Positions 36,680-46,496 of a DNA stretch of 64,000 bases are shown here, one piece after another. Numbering within the stretch: the stretch's first letter is position 1; the number at the start of each line of letters is the position of its first letter. A program made the position numbers and the translations under genes. Source of the DNA: Vibrio atypicus (lineage in GTDB: Bacteria > Pseudomonadota > Gammaproteobacteria > Enterobacterales > Vibrionaceae); contig NZ_BLID01000001.1 in the NCBI RefSeq assembly GCF_009811315.1, positions 967,704 through 1,031,703 on the forward strand, given 5' to 3'. Below the pieces are notes generated by a model that was not told the DNA's origin, ran no database searches, and saw nothing but the letters and a program-made list of their open reading frames with translations.

Positions 36680-37320
36680 TCTGCTTCGGCAATCTGTTTT
36701 AGTGCGGATGTCAGCCTGTCTGTGGTTTGTGCGCCGGAAATCAGATGTCTTTGATTAATGATAATAGCGGGTACCGCATTGATGCCCGCTTCTAACCATT
36801 GTTGTTCAGTCGAAGCTACCGTTTCTGCCCAGCCTGAGTCATTAAGGACTTGCTTCGCGACATCAATATCTAACTCTGCTTCTAGGGCACATTGCAGTAA
36901 TACTTCTTCTTGGCTAATGTCTTTGTTGTCGCTGAAATAGGCGTAAAACAGCGATAGTTGCAGATCAAACTGTTTACCTTCACTCGAAGCCCACATTAAC
37001 AGTTGATGCGCTTTTCTGGTGTTGTAGATACGCATTTCGTCCGAAAAGTGAAATTCAAATCCTACTTCTTTACCTAGGTTTGTTAGGGTCTCTCGCGCGG
37101 AAATACTGGCTTCTTCTGTCGTGCCATATTTTTCATGAAGGTGTTCTCGTAAGTTTTGTCCCTCGCTTCCCATTGCAGGGTTGAGCTCAAAAGGGTGCCA
37201 ATGAATATCAGCTTCTATTTCGTTGGAAAGAGCGCTAAGAGCCTGTTCCAGTCGCTTGTAGCCGATAATGCACCACGGGCAAACTACATCAGAAACAATA
37301 TCAATACGAACCTTATCCAT
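36676..37320 (-). CDS. DsbA-family oxidoreductase (FrnE-like)
   Basis: A 214-residue protein without a signal peptide. It has the thioredoxin-fold active site CPWC in SDVVCPWCIIGYKRL (about residue 14) and a cis-proline region near INAVPAIIIN. FrnE/2-hydroxychromene-isomerase-like proteins act in the cytoplasm as disulfide or glutathione-linked oxidoreductases. Single gene. Confidence 0.88.
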   Translation of the reverse strand: MDKVRIDIVSDVVCPWCIIGYKRLEQALSALSNEIEADIHWHPFELNPAMGSEGQNLREHLHEKYGTTEEASISARETLTNLGKEVGFEFHFSDEMRIYNTRKAHQLLMWASSEGKQFDLQLSLFYAYFSDNKDISQEEVLLQCALEAELDIDVAKQVLNDSGWAETVASTEQQWLEAGINAVPAIIINQRHLISGAQTTDRLTSALKQIAEAD

Positions 37321-37529
37321 TTTTACATCCTTAAATAGCCTTCTAGACAGTATAGCGGTGTGCTGGATGAGATTTTACTAATTGGCTCACTAATTAGGAA
37401 TTTCTACGCCCAAAGACTACTACGGGAAAAAGGTATGATTAGGGGGATAAGGTTTCGTTATTGCTTTTGGTAAGATGGAACCATGATGCTACGGAAGGTA
37501 GCAATAGAAAAACAATATAGGAAATTGTC

Positions 37530-38885
37530 ATGTCTCTCTCTGCAGCAACGGATGTTATCTTGCATGCTTTTGACTGGCCTTACACATTAGTCGCGCAACG
37601 AGCGGAGCAGATCGCTCAAGCGGGTTACAAAACCGTATTGGTGTCTCCACCGTTGAAGTCTTTAAAATATGAGACGGGCAGTCAATGGTGGCAGCGTTAT
37701 CAGCCACAGGATTATCGAGTGATTGATAATCAGCTTGGCAATACTGATGATCTCAAAGCAATGATCGCCGTGCTCGATGAGTGGGGCATTGGGGTTTATG
37801 CGGATGTGGTGTTTAATCACATGGCGAATGAGTCTTCGATCCGCCGCGATCTACAATATCCGAACCAGCAGGATATGAAAGCCTACGACAACGATAAGGA
37901 TTACTACGAGCAGCAGAGATTGTTTGGCGACCTCGCACAGCCATTGTTCGACCAAAATGACTTTGTAGAAGCGTTTGGTATCAGTGATTGGGAAGATAAA
38001 TGGCAAGTGCAAAATGGTCGCATAACGGGTGGCCCTTCGGATCCAGGTCTGCCAACACTACGAGTGTGTGACAATGTCATTGCTCAGCAGCAAAGTTACT
38101 TGATTGCATTAAAGCAACTGGGTGTGAAAGGATTTCGTATTGATGCAGCTAAACACATGACGTTAGAGCATCTACAGCGTGTTTGGACGAAAGAAATCTG
38201 TCACGATGTCCATATCTTCGGTGAGATCATCACGAGCGGCGGCGCAACGAAGCCAGAATATGAATTGTTCCTTGAACCATTTCTCGCTCACACACGTTTT
38301 GGTGCTTATGACTTTCCATTGTTTCAGATGATATTTGATGCCCTGGACACCAAAGGCAGCTTAAAAAGTCTGGTTGACCCGTATTGTTTTGGCCAAGCGT
38401 TATCAGAAAAGCGAGCGATTACTTTCGCTATCACCCATGATATTCCGAACAATGATGTGTTCGCCGATTTGGTAATGGACGAGGCCTCGGAATGGTTAGC
38501 ATACAGTTATATCTTAGGGCGAGACGGCGGTGTGCCTCTGATTTACACCGATCTCGATACCAGTGGTATAACTAATGAGCGGGGAGAACCTCGTTGGCTT
38601 GAAGCGTGGAAGGACTCTAAATTAGTCGCCGCAATTGGCTTTCATAACCGATTGCATGGACAGCCGATGAAAGTCATCGAAGCGTCCGATGATCTGCTTA
38701 TTTTTAGCCGAGGTAGCCGAGGTATCGTGGTCATCAATAAATCAAAACGAGCTCAAACGGTAGAGCTAGAACTAAATGGTGATTGGCGAGAAGTTTTGCT
38801 CAATAAGCAGTATTTTTCGTCGAAGGGGCGAGTCGAAATATCAGTGCCAAGCATGAGCAGCATGATGCTACTTAAAAGTGAATAA
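37530..38885 (+). CDS. alpha-amylase family (GH13) protein
   Basis: A 451-residue protein without a signal peptide, so cytoplasmic. GH13 regions are visible: DVVFNHMANE (region I), GFRIDAAKHM (region II, nucleophile Asp), FGEIITSG (region III, acid Glu) and FAITHDIPNN (region IV, with D in place after H). All catalytic residues are present. It probably cleaves alpha-1,4-glucans such as internal maltodextrin or glycogen. AGGAAA precedes the ATG. Single-gene unit. Confidence 0.9.
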   Translation: MSLSAATDVILHAFDWPYTLVAQRAEQIAQAGYKTVLVSPPLKSLKYETGSQWWQRYQPQDYRVIDNQLGNTDDLKAMIAVLDEWGIGVYADVVFNHMANESSIRRDLQYPNQQDMKAYDNDKDYYEQQRLFGDLAQPLFDQNDFVEAFGISDWEDKWQVQNGRITGGPSDPGLPTLRVCDNVIAQQQSYLIALKQLGVKGFRIDAAKHMTLEHLQRVWTKEICHDVHIFGEIITSGGATKPEYELFLEPFLAHTRFGAYDFPLFQMIFDALDTKGSLKSLVDPYCFGQALSEKRAITFAITHDIPNNDVFADLVMDEASEWLAYSYILGRDGGVPLIYTDLDTSGITNERGEPRWLEAWKDSKLVAAIGFHNRLHGQPMKVIEASDDLLIFSRGSRGIVVINKSKRAQTVELELNGDWREVLLNKQYFSSKGRVEISVPSMSSMMLLKSE

Positions 38886-38888
38886 AAG

Positions 38889-38920
38889 AAAAGGCGCAGA
38901 AGAAATTCAGCGCCTTTTTT
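38889..38920. terminator. Terminator between amylase-family gene and chemoreceptor
   Basis: AAAAGGCGC and GCGCCTTTT form a nine-base-pair stem, extended by further partial pairing inside the loop, and are followed by T. The flanking A run lets it work for the convergent gene too. Confidence 0.85.
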
Positions 38921-38939
38921 AATGGATAGTGATTGCGGT

Positions 38940-40811
38940 TTAAACAGTGAACTTGTTGAGAATTGCATCTTGTTCACGAATGTTTTCGGTTTGTGCTTGC
39001 ATCGCAATATTGGCGTTCTCAGCAGAGTCAGCAACCTGAGTTGAAAGGTCTTTGATTTTCACTGTGTTGTTGTTGATCTCTTCAGCAACCAAGCTTTGCT
39101 CTTCCGCGGCTGAAGCGATTTGAATGTTCATATCGCTAATTCGCTGAATGGCATCGCGAATACTATCAAGCGCCACATTCGCTTCTTGAGCGCGTGCCAC
39201 TGCATCAGTTGCGGTGGTTTTACTCATGTTCATCGCATTGGCAACTGAGCTTGCGCCTGCTTGGAGTTGTTCAATCATATTGCGGATTTCAGTGGTCGAT
39301 TCTTGAGTTCGTTGTGCTAAGGTTCGAACTTCATCTGCAACCACGGCAAAGCCTCGGCCTGATTCACCGGCGCGCGCAGCCTCAATGGCAGCGTTGAGTG
39401 CAAGCAGGTTGGTTTGGTCAGCGATGTCATTGATTACTTTCAAAATGGTCTCAATGTTATCGGTTGCCGATTCAAGGACCTTCACTTCTTCAACCGCTTC
39501 ATCAATTTTTTGCGATAGATTGTCGATGGCACCTGTGGTGTCACTCACGACCGTAGAGCCTAAGCTGGTGGCGTCATCGGCTTCTTTTGCTGCCGCTGCG
39601 GCACCTTGCGCATTGTTTGCTACTTCGCCAGATGTGGTCGCCATTTCGTGCATTGCTGTCGCTAACTGTTCTAGCTCATGTAATTGATCTTGCATGGCGG
39701 CGGCGGATTCTTGCAAACCTGCCGAAGTCATCTCTGAGCCTCGTAAGATTTCAGAACCAATCGCTTTAGATTGGGTGATTAATTGTTGTAGTGTTCCGGT
39801 AAATTCATTGAATCCAGAAGCTAAGACGGAGAACTCTTTGTCTGTGTTCGTTTCAAGGCGTTTGGTTAAGTCCCCTTGGCCGGAGGCAACATCTTGAATA
39901 GCGTCATTTAGGGTACTCAATGGTGTCATCAGCGCGCGAATTAGCATGAGTAAAACAAACACACTAATAACCAAAGCGATAAGGGTGTAGAGGATGGAGC
40001 TGTTGCGTAGATCAGCAAGAGACTGATAGGCCACTTCTTCATCCAAGATTACGCCGATATACCAATCTTCCCCTGGCACTTTTGAGAAGTCGAGGGTAAA
40101 GGGCTTATTATCAAGAATGACTTGCTGAGGCTCTTCCTTAATCGGCGTGTTGCCAAGGAAGTCTTTCATTGGTGCACCATTTAGCTCTGTTTTTGGGTGA
40201 GCGATGGTTGTTCCATCTCCTGAAACGATGAATACGTAACCCGCATTAAACAGTTGAACTCGGTTAACTAACTCAGCCAATGCAGCCAGGCTTACATCAT
40301 AGAAAATAGCCCCAATGAATTGACCTTTATCTCGTACTGGAGTCGCGATAGAAATAAGGATTTCACCTGTTCCTGAGTCTGCGTAGGGCGCCGTTATAAT
40401 CAAGTTGCCAGAGTTTTTAGCGTCGATGTACCAAGGTCTTACTCTAGGGTCCCAACTTGTTCCAGGAGTCCAAGTGGGATCATTACCTATGTGAGAGCCA
40501 TCTTTCTCGAATCCTATACCAGCAAGCAAGAATGTGTTTTTTATGACAGGGCGAGTGATGACAGATTCTATCGCTTCAGGGGAGAGATCAGTTTCTAGCA
40601 TGCTGGTGGCGTACGCAGCGATTGCTTTCCGACTGTTCAGTTCTGAAGCTGTGGTGTCTCGAACCCCATCAACAATTTCATTTACGCTCGAGGTGACCTG
40701 AGAGCGTATCTCTGTTTGAACCGTATGATATTGTTGAAGTGTTAGCAAAGTAACGGTGACGAGAAGTAGCGCCGTGGAGGCGGCGACAATCTTATGGCTG
40801 AATTTCATCAA
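38940..40811 (-). CDS. methyl-accepting chemotaxis protein with dCache sensor
   Basis: A 623-residue protein with a first membrane helix (about residues 10-25), a dCache periplasmic sensor (about 30-270, with [15 protein letters not shown]), a second helix (about 280-300), HAMP and the signalling domain with [16 protein letters not shown]. The WYIDA pattern is that of amino-acid-type dCache ligand pockets, though specificity cannot be read here. AGGGG precedes the ATG, and a perfect inverted repeat lies just upstream. Confidence 0.93.
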   Translation of the reverse strand: MMKFSHKIVAASTALLLVTVTLLTLQQYHTVQTEIRSQVTSSVNEIVDGVRDTTASELNSRKAIAAYATSMLETDLSPEAIESVITRPVIKNTFLLAGIGFEKDGSHIGNDPTWTPGTSWDPRVRPWYIDAKNSGNLIITAPYADSGTGEILISIATPVRDKGQFIGAIFYDVSLAALAELVNRVQLFNAGYVFIVSGDGTTIAHPKTELNGAPMKDFLGNTPIKEEPQQVILDNKPFTLDFSKVPGEDWYIGVILDEEVAYQSLADLRNSSILYTLIALVISVFVLLMLIRALMTPLSTLNDAIQDVASGQGDLTKRLETNTDKEFSVLASGFNEFTGTLQQLITQSKAIGSEILRGSEMTSAGLQESAAAMQDQLHELEQLATAMHEMATTSGEVANNAQGAAAAAKEADDATSLGSTVVSDTTGAIDNLSQKIDEAVEEVKVLESATDNIETILKVINDIADQTNLLALNAAIEAARAGESGRGFAVVADEVRTLAQRTQESTTEIRNMIEQLQAGASSVANAMNMSKTTATDAVARAQEANVALDSIRDAIQRISDMNIQIASAAEEQSLVAEEINNNTVKIKDLSTQVADSAENANIAMQAQTENIREQDAILNKFTV

Positions 40812-40819
40812 GAACCCCT

Positions 40820-40849
40820 ATCTATAAAGTTTGGGTATTATTTATAGAT
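40820..40849. promoter_or_regulatory. Perfect inverted repeat upstream of chemoreceptor start
   Basis: ATCTATAAA and TTTATAGAT, separated by 12 bases, lie 9 to 38 bases upstream of the start codon and abut the ribosome site. It could be an operator or an mRNA hairpin. It is AT-rich, so chance is not excluded. Confidence 0.35.
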
Positions 40850-40895
40850 CTATAGTTACTAAATGATTAATCAGCCAGTAAATTATTAAACTTTT

Positions 40896-41504
40896 CTATG
40901 ATTTGCCAAGTAGCAGATGTTCCAATTGAACGAAGATCGCATCGTTTCCTGCAAAAAGAAGCTCGACCACTTGTTCGCGTTTTTTACCCGAAAGCATCAT
41001 TTTGTTCGCTTCTCTAACCTTTAGAACTAGTTGTTGCTCATTGGAAAGCGCCGAATCTAAATTATCCCAACGCCATTGGCTAAACTGGTGAGTCAAAGCA
41101 CTTTCATTTAATACCGGCTTGAACATAGTTAGTTCAGTCTTCAATACGGCCATGATCTCATTTTGTGCGGAAACTGACGATGTTTCTTCACCAAGACGGT
41201 TAATAAGCGCTCGACTTAATTCACCTAGCTCAACATAGCCTGCTTGTTTGGGTAGTGAGGCGCTAACGCGACAGGATACTTCGACACTCTGAACAGAGGT
41301 ATTTGGAAAAAAAGTCAAAGAAGTTAAGGTATCAAACGGTAGCCAAAAGCTCTCTCCAGGCTCTAGGGCATATTCCAGTTTTCCGAGTTTCGCTAGCACC
41401 AAACCTTGCTTTACATGTAAAAGGGTATGTTTCAACAATTTGCGGCGTGACGTGCTATGAAGAAAGTCATGTTGCAGAATTTGATGTGAAATGGCGTAGT
41501 GCAT
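40896..41504 (-). CDS. cupin-like protein resembling an AraC sensor domain, no HTH
   Basis: A 202-residue protein. Residues about 20-85 read as a cupin barrel (LEYALEPGESFWLPFDTLTSLTFFPN), followed by a helical region. It looks like the sensor half of an AraC regulator, but the sequence ends without a double helix-turn-helix. It may be a stand-alone cupin or a decayed regulator. No close family is recognised. It is monocistronic beside a chemoreceptor. Confidence 0.65.
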   Translation of the reverse strand: MHYAISHQILQHDFLHSTSRRKLLKHTLLHVKQGLVLAKLGKLEYALEPGESFWLPFDTLTSLTFFPNTSVQSVEVSCRVSASLPKQAGYVELGELSRALINRLGEETSSVSAQNEIMAVLKTELTMFKPVLNESALTHQFSQWRWDNLDSALSNEQQLVLKVREANKMMLSGKKREQVVELLFAGNDAIFVQLEHLLLGKS

Positions 41505-41680
41505 GGGTTAACTCGTAAGTAAAGGGGCGCTAAGGGTAACTTTTCTCGCTGCAAAAGCCAATATCATTTCTTCTGTGTCACATTGCCTGGTCTGACCTTT
41601 GCAAATCTGCGATAAGGATAGCTGCTAATCATTCTATCTATGCGTAGAATAGGCCTGCTTTTTGTTTGATGTACATAAGA

Positions 41681-42781
41681 ATGACTAAAACTAACGATCC
41701 ATTTATTGATATCCGTCCTTATAATGATGACGAGATTCCAGCGGCGATTGATCGACTGGTAAACGACGAAGAATTTATTGGCGCTATATTACAGCACCGC
41801 TTTTCTAACCACGCAGGTTGGTTCAAAGCATTGATGTCGCCGATCGTGAAAATCTACCTTCGAATGAAGTGGTCCAAATTGGACTCAGTAGAGACGATTC
41901 AATTAGAGGTTAAAAAGTACCTCGATAGAACCCTAAACACGACGACGCGCGGCGTGACGTATAGTGGTTTAGACAAGCTAGATAAAGAGAGTGCTTATCT
42001 GTTTGTTTCTAACCACCGTGATATCGCGATGGATCCTGCTTTGGTTAATTATGGTCTGTTTCAAGGCCAGCACAAAACGGTACGTATCGCGATCGGTGAT
42101 AACTTGCTGAAAAAGCCTTGTGCTACCGAGTTGATGCGCCTGAATAAAAGCTTCATCGTAAAGCGTTCTGCGAAAGGTCCGCGTGAAATGATGAAAGCGC
42201 TGGGTACGTTGTCCGGATACATCAAACATTCTCTAGATACAGGGCACTCAATCTGGATAGCTCAAAAAGAAGGTCGTGCAAAAGACGGCAATGATTTTAC
42301 TGATCCAGCGATTTTAAAAATGTTTCATGTAGAAGGTCGTAAACAGAAAGTGCCTTTTGCGGATTACATTAAGTCGTTAAAAATTGTACCAGTCTCGATC
42401 TCTTACGAAAATGACCCGTGTGATATTGCTAAAGCGTTAGAGCTTTGGGAAAAAGCGGAGCATGGTAGCTATGAAAAAGGCGAGTTCGAAGATATCGAAA
42501 GCATCATTCAAGGCATCGTTGGTGATAAAGGCCGTGTTCATGTGGCATTTGGTGATGTGATTGAAGACACGTTTGAAACACCTGATGCCCTAGCAGAAGA
42601 GATTGACCGTCAAATTCATCACAACTACAAATTGTTCCCAATTAATCAACTGGCGGCAGGTGATGAGCAAGTCGCAGATGACGTTAAGCAAAGTTTGAAA
42701 GATAAGCTAATGCAGCTACCTGAATCGGCGCAACCTTACTTGATCGCAAGTTACGCGAATCCGGTGAACAACCAACCATAG
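41681..42781 (+). CDS. 1-acylglycerol-3-phosphate acyltransferase-like protein
   Basis: A 366-residue protein of the PlsC-like superfamily. The catalytic motif appears as NHRDIAMDPAL, that is H-x5-D rather than the common H-x4-D, a variant also seen in related bacterial acyltransferases. A glycine/proline-rich stretch follows, with KEGRAKDGNDFTDPAIL in the phosphate-binding position. There is no clear membrane helix. It probably transfers an acyl group to a glycerophosphate-like acceptor. ATG at 41681 is preferred over an upstream TTG/ATG pair. Confidence 0.8.
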   Translation: MTKTNDPFIDIRPYNDDEIPAAIDRLVNDEEFIGAILQHRFSNHAGWFKALMSPIVKIYLRMKWSKLDSVETIQLEVKKYLDRTLNTTTRGVTYSGLDKLDKESAYLFVSNHRDIAMDPALVNYGLFQGQHKTVRIAIGDNLLKKPCATELMRLNKSFIVKRSAKGPREMMKALGTLSGYIKHSLDTGHSIWIAQKEGRAKDGNDFTDPAILKMFHVEGRKQKVPFADYIKSLKIVPVSISYENDPCDIAKALELWEKAEHGSYEKGEFEDIESIIQGIVGDKGRVHVAFGDVIEDTFETPDALAEEIDRQIHHNYKLFPINQLAAGDEQVADDVKQSLKDKLMQLPESAQPYLIASYANPVNNQP

Positions 42782-42816
42782 TTTCCAACCGACCATAATT
42801 GTATGGTGAACGAAAT

Positions 42817-42844
42817 AAAAAGGATGCTCGCAGCATCCTTTTTT
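42817..42844 (+). terminator. Terminator after the acyltransferase gene
   Basis: AGGATGCT and AGCATCCT with loop CGC, extended by A:T pairs and followed by a T run. Confidence 0.92.
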
Positions 42845-42867
42845 AGTTTAAAAGCTTTACCCTTTCT

Positions 42868-43479
42868 TTAAGGGGCGACAGCACCACCTAAGTTGAGTTT
42901 AGAAGGCCATTTGGTTATTCGATTTCCGCCTAGATAAATATTGCCTTTTACGGTCATCGTGTCTGGGAACTCGGTCAACTTGGAACCGCCAATAAAAAGG
43001 TTGCCATCGACAATCAAACCTTCGGGCAGTTTAGTTATTGGCGTTCGAATGACGCTAAGGTCGCCTTTGACTCTTAATCTAGGAGGGAGCGAGGTTAGAG
43101 GGTTATCGGTTAGGTTAAGATAGCCACCGACTGTTATACCTGGAGGCCAACGCTTGATTTGAGCGCCCAACAGGTTAGCAAACCCCTTAATGTTTACTCC
43201 TTTATCAATCTGACGAAGTGCACTATTAGAAGCATTGAGGCTGCCTTGAATGTCTATCCCTTCAGGTAACCGTTTGATGGAGGTTTTGGCAATATTGAGA
43301 TTACCCTTAATGACCAACCCTGGAGGTAATTCATCGTAAGGCTTGTTGCGTAGGTCGAGATTGCCGTAATTGTCTAAGTGATTGAGAATTCGAAATTGAT
43401 CAAGTGCCGCTGCGTTGACTGAACAGTTTGCAGTCAAGCTTACGATGAGAAAGAGAAGGGAGAAAACAAAGCGGTTCAT
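42868..43479 (-). CDS. secreted solenoid protein with eight 20-residue LRR-like repeats
   Basis: A 203-residue protein with a signal peptide (FVFSLLFLIVSLTANCSVNA). From about residue 48 it consists of eight tandem repeats of exactly 20 residues, with the pattern LP-x-G-L-x-V-x-G-x-L-x-(I/L)-x5-(I/L)-T/K. This is like the short YopM/IpaH type of leucine-rich repeat but with G-x-L in place of the usual L-x-L. It should form a small right-handed solenoid in the periplasm or outside the cell. No anchor or enzymatic domain is present. Function is unknown. The cysteine within the signal could make it a lipoprotein, but the lipobox is poor. Confidence 0.75.
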   Translation of the reverse strand: MNRFVFSLLFLIVSLTANCSVNAAALDQFRILNHLDNYGNLDLRNKPYDELPPGLVIKGNLNIAKTSIKRLPEGIDIQGSLNASNSALRQIDKGVNIKGFANLLGAQIKRWPPGITVGGYLNLTDNPLTSLPPRLRVKGDLSVIRTPITKLPEGLIVDGNLFIGGSKLTEFPDTMTVKGNIYLGGNRITKWPSKLNLGGAVAP

Positions 43480-43559
43480 GCTGAATATTCAATTGGGATT
43501 TAAAGATTAGTATTAATGGTGCCAGTGAGTGAGGTCAATGTTTCTCAGGCTGTGCAATA

Positions 43560-43588
43560 AAAAAACGGGCTCGATAGCCCGTTTTTTA
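43560..43588 (-). terminator. Terminator after the YfcZ-like gene
   Basis: ACGGGCT and AGCCCGT with loop CGAT, flanked by A and T runs on either side, so it can act in both directions. It lies just past the stop of the leftward YfcZ-like gene. Confidence 0.88.
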
Positions 43589-43603
43589 ATAATTATTGGT
43601 TGC

Positions 43604-43897
43604 TTAGCGCATTAGAGAGCGAGTTTTCAGTTCGAAGATAAGTTTCTCTGCGCTGACTTCAAACTTAAAGCGTGCCGTGAGCTCTGTTGAATCATCATTA
43701 ATAGGTGTTACGTCATGCTCAACCGTTGCCGATACTTGCTTTGCTAACTCAACGTATTTCGCAAGCTCTGCTTCAAGCAAATCTTTGCCGGTTGCGAAGA
43801 TGCTCACTTCCGCAACATCATCACCTTCTTTGATGATAAAACCCATCTCACCAGCGCAACCACAAGCTTCACATACGTCTTGTTGTTCTGTGCTCAT
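43604..43897 (-). CDS. YfcZ/YiiS family (DUF406) protein
   Basis: A 97-residue cytoplasmic protein with an N-terminal cysteine pair in DVCEACGCAGEMGFIIKEGDD and an alpha/beta C-terminal part. Length and layout match the small DUF406 proteins YfcZ and YiiS of enterobacteria. Function is unknown. GAGG precedes the ATG. Single gene. Confidence 0.83.
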   Translation of the reverse strand: MSTEQQDVCEACGCAGEMGFIIKEGDDVAEVSIFATGKDLLEAELAKYVELAKQVSATVEHDVTPINDDSTELTARFKFEVSAEKLIFELKTRSLMR

Positions 43898-44402
43898 CTC
43901 AATATATCCTCTTACAAAATCTACGGATATTTTACCCAGTTATTTGAAGTTTATCCATAAAAAGCATGGGTGTTATACTCGCTAACAAATTCGGTATGCT
44001 ATGTTGATATAAGGTTAAGTCGGCTGGTTAATTGCGAATTACTCCCAACAAAAGTGGAACGAGTGTCACTAAATAACGAAAAGCAGTGTCATTATTTTGT
44101 CAGAATGCCATTCAGTTAGTTGTAAGCAAGCGTAATTTATAAGACTATCGGCAGTCAAAATATATAAAGAAAAGATAATGCCTTTTCATTTCATAGGTGC
44201 ACGTTATGTGTGTCGTTGAAATCTTAGCTTGCTCATAGTTAGATGGTTCGTACGGTTTAAATATGATAGAGTGCTTACGTGAATTGTTACGATAAATATT
44301 CTTTATTTGTCCATGTCATCACCAACACTTGAAGCTAGTCGATAAGGTTTAATAATTAACTCTTATTGAGTTAGACGGATTTACAAAGAGAAGAGCCTGA
44401 AC
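43898..44402. other. Intergenic region with a direct repeat, no gene seen
   Basis: About 500 AT-rich bases between divergent yfcZ-like and tetR-like genes. AGTGTCA occurs twice in direct orientation (44062-44068 and 44085-44091), 23 bases apart, two helical turns, which could be a regulator site. No RNA gene or open frame with ribosome site is visible. Confidence 0.4.
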
Positions 44403-44861
44403 ATGCCAAAGCGTAGTAAAGAAGATACCGAGATCACCATTCAAAAGATCATGGACGCCGTTGTCGATCAACTATTGCGTCTGGGTTACGACAAGATGTC
44501 TTATACCACTCTGAGCCAACAAACGGGTGTTTCAAGAACGGGTATTAGCCACCACTTCCCTAAAAAAACCGACTTCACAGCTGCTTTAGATGGCCGTATC
44601 TTTAAGATGTTTGTGGAGCATGTAGAATTCGATAATGGTCTAGATGCATTCTCATCAAGCTGGGTAAAAGCGCTAGACAATGAAGAGTTCCGCGCGATTT
44701 TACGCCTGTTGTTCCACCATATCGTAACATCACAAAGTACTCATGAGTTTGCATCAAACGGTATTGAGCGTCTGTACAAGATGACAGAAGTTCAATTCGG
44801 TGAGGGTAGTGCAAAAGAACTTGAGTGGTTGATTGGTAAATCACTGGTTCGCATGGTTTAG
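44403..44861 (+). CDS. TetR-family regulator, short form
   Basis: A 152-residue protein. The N-terminal helix-turn-helix is clear (YTTLSQQTGVSRTGISHHFPKK, about residues 36-58). The C-terminal ligand domain is shorter than in usual TetR proteins (about 190-220 residues). It ends cleanly before a strong terminator, so truncation by a nearby frameshift is not evident. The long upstream region suggests it is itself regulated. Targets are unknown. Confidence 0.82.
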   Translation: MPKRSKEDTEITIQKIMDAVVDQLLRLGYDKMSYTTLSQQTGVSRTGISHHFPKKTDFTAALDGRIFKMFVEHVEFDNGLDAFSSSWVKALDNEEFRAILRLLFHHIVTSQSTHEFASNGIERLYKMTEVQFGEGSAKELEWLIGKSLVRMV

Positions 44862-44879
44862 TGCTGATCACTATTTAAA

Positions 44880-44909
44880 AAAAGAGCCTTCATTTGAAGG
44901 CTCTTTTTG
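44880..44909. terminator. Terminator between tetR-like gene and aer-like gene
   Basis: AGAGCCTTCA and TGAAGGCTCT form a ten-base-pair stem with a two-base nominal loop (TT), flanked by A and T runs. It is probably bidirectional, as the flanking genes converge. Confidence 0.9.
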
Positions 44910-44939
44910 TTTCTGTCGTATTCTCACTGGTATCCCAGA

Positions 44940-46496
44940 TTAAATCCTACGGAACTGAGCAACCAGTTTACCTTGAGAGTTTAGGTTGTTTACTAATCCT
45001 TCACATTCATCTTTGGTATCGCTCGCCAGAATATTGGTCGCACTACACACGTCATTGATTGATTGTATGCTTGAGTTCATCTCTTCTGTCACTCTGGCCA
45101 TTTCCTCAATGGCGGTGGCGATTTGATTGTTACGGTCTGAAATGTCGTCTACTTGTAGTAATAATGAGTCAAGCTTATCTCCGGAAATATTGGCACTATC
45201 GACACAAACCTGCGATAACTGGCTTCCTTCATCCATAGCTTGCACTGCTTTTTCGGTGCTGGCTTGAATCAGGCTGATGATATTTTGAATCTCTTCGGTC
45301 GATTCGTGGCTGCGCTGGGCTAATTGGCGAACTTCATCGGCAACCACGGCAAAACCTCGACCTTGCTCACCCGCACGCGCAGCTTCAATTGCCGCATTCA
45401 ACGCGAGGAGATTAGTTTGCTCCGCCACTCCTTGAATGACGACTAAGACATCACCAATGGTTTTTCCATGAGCCACGAGCTGTTGTATGACTTCAGAAGC
45501 CACATTGAGCTGCGTTGAAAGTTCATTGATAGACTGGACTGTTTGAGTGACGGAAGCTTTACCATCGCTTGCGGCAGAGTTGGCTTGTTCCGTAACATCT
45601 GAGGCACTTTGTGCATTTTGCGCGATCTCGTTAGCAGTGGAGTGCATTTCGTTGACTGCTGCTGCGACTTGTTCTGTTTCTGACGTTTGCCCTTGTAAGT
45701 TCTCAGCCGTGGTATCGCAGTTAGAGGCTGCTGAGCTGGCTGATTCTGCAATCTGTTCATTGGAGTCTTGTATTCTCCCTACCACGGAATTGATTTCCGA
45801 TTGCCTCATTTTAAAGGCAAGCTTGATTTCAGAGATATCATCAACTGTCCCGTTGTATACCAATTCCATTAAGGGGTTATCAAATACGCTACGGGCTTCA
45901 GCTGAAAGGGCTTCAAGTCGTCTTGTGAGCGTAAAGGCAGCGAAAACGCTGAGTAAAAGGAAGGTCCAAATCGCTAATTGAGGGGAGAAGCTAGCGATAA
46001 ATGTACAAATACCCGCAGCGATTAAAGAAGCAATAGAAAGGCGTTGCCACAGGCGTGTTCTTGGCAGTTGCAGTTGTAATGGTGTTTTGCCCTGATTGAG
46101 CTGCGCATAAACCTTTTCAGCGTTTCGGACATGCTCTCGCTGTGGTGACAGACGAACTGATTGGTACTCAATGGTTTTCCCATTTTCTTTAATAGGAGAT
46201 GCAAAAGCATCAACCCAATAGTGATCGCCATTTTTACATCGGTTTTTCACGATGCCCATCCAAGAATTTCCGCCTTTGATGAATGACCACATGTTTTCAA
46301 ATGCCGCAGGTGGCATATCAGGGTGACGGACAAGGTTATGTGGTTGTCCAACGAGCTCTTCAAGTGAATAACCTGCAACTTCGCAAAAGTCCTTACTTGC
46401 GTAGCTAATGTGGCTACTTGGCTTGGTTATCGATAGCAAATTGTATTCAGGTGGATAGGTGATTTCTTTTTGTGTTGCTGGCTGATTCACTCGCAT
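44940..46496 (-). CDS. Aer-like aerotaxis receptor (PAS chemoreceptor)
   Basis: About 518 residues. The N-terminal PAS domain resembles FAD-binding Aer ([21 protein letters not shown] and [18 protein letters not shown]). Two short membrane segments lie near residues 155-195, followed by a HAMP-like region and a signalling domain with [16 protein letters not shown]. There is no periplasmic domain, so it senses redox or energy state from inside. The ATG at 46496 has GAGG about nine bases upstream; a GTG at 46517 would add seven residues. Vibrios often carry several Aer paralogues. Confidence 0.9.
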   Translation of the reverse strand: MRVNQPATQKEITYPPEYNLLSITKPSSHISYASKDFCEVAGYSLEELVGQPHNLVRHPDMPPAAFENMWSFIKGGNSWMGIVKNRCKNGDHYWVDAFASPIKENGKTIEYQSVRLSPQREHVRNAEKVYAQLNQGKTPLQLQLPRTRLWQRLSIASLIAAGICTFIASFSPQLAIWTFLLLSVFAAFTLTRRLEALSAEARSVFDNPLMELVYNGTVDDISEIKLAFKMRQSEINSVVGRIQDSNEQIAESASSAASNCDTTAENLQGQTSETEQVAAAVNEMHSTANEIAQNAQSASDVTEQANSAASDGKASVTQTVQSINELSTQLNVASEVIQQLVAHGKTIGDVLVVIQGVAEQTNLLALNAAIEAARAGEQGRGFAVVADEVRQLAQRSHESTEEIQNIISLIQASTEKAVQAMDEGSQLSQVCVDSANISGDKLDSLLLQVDDISDRNNQIATAIEEMARVTEEMNSSIQSINDVCSATNILASDTKDECEGLVNNLNSQGKLVAQFRRI

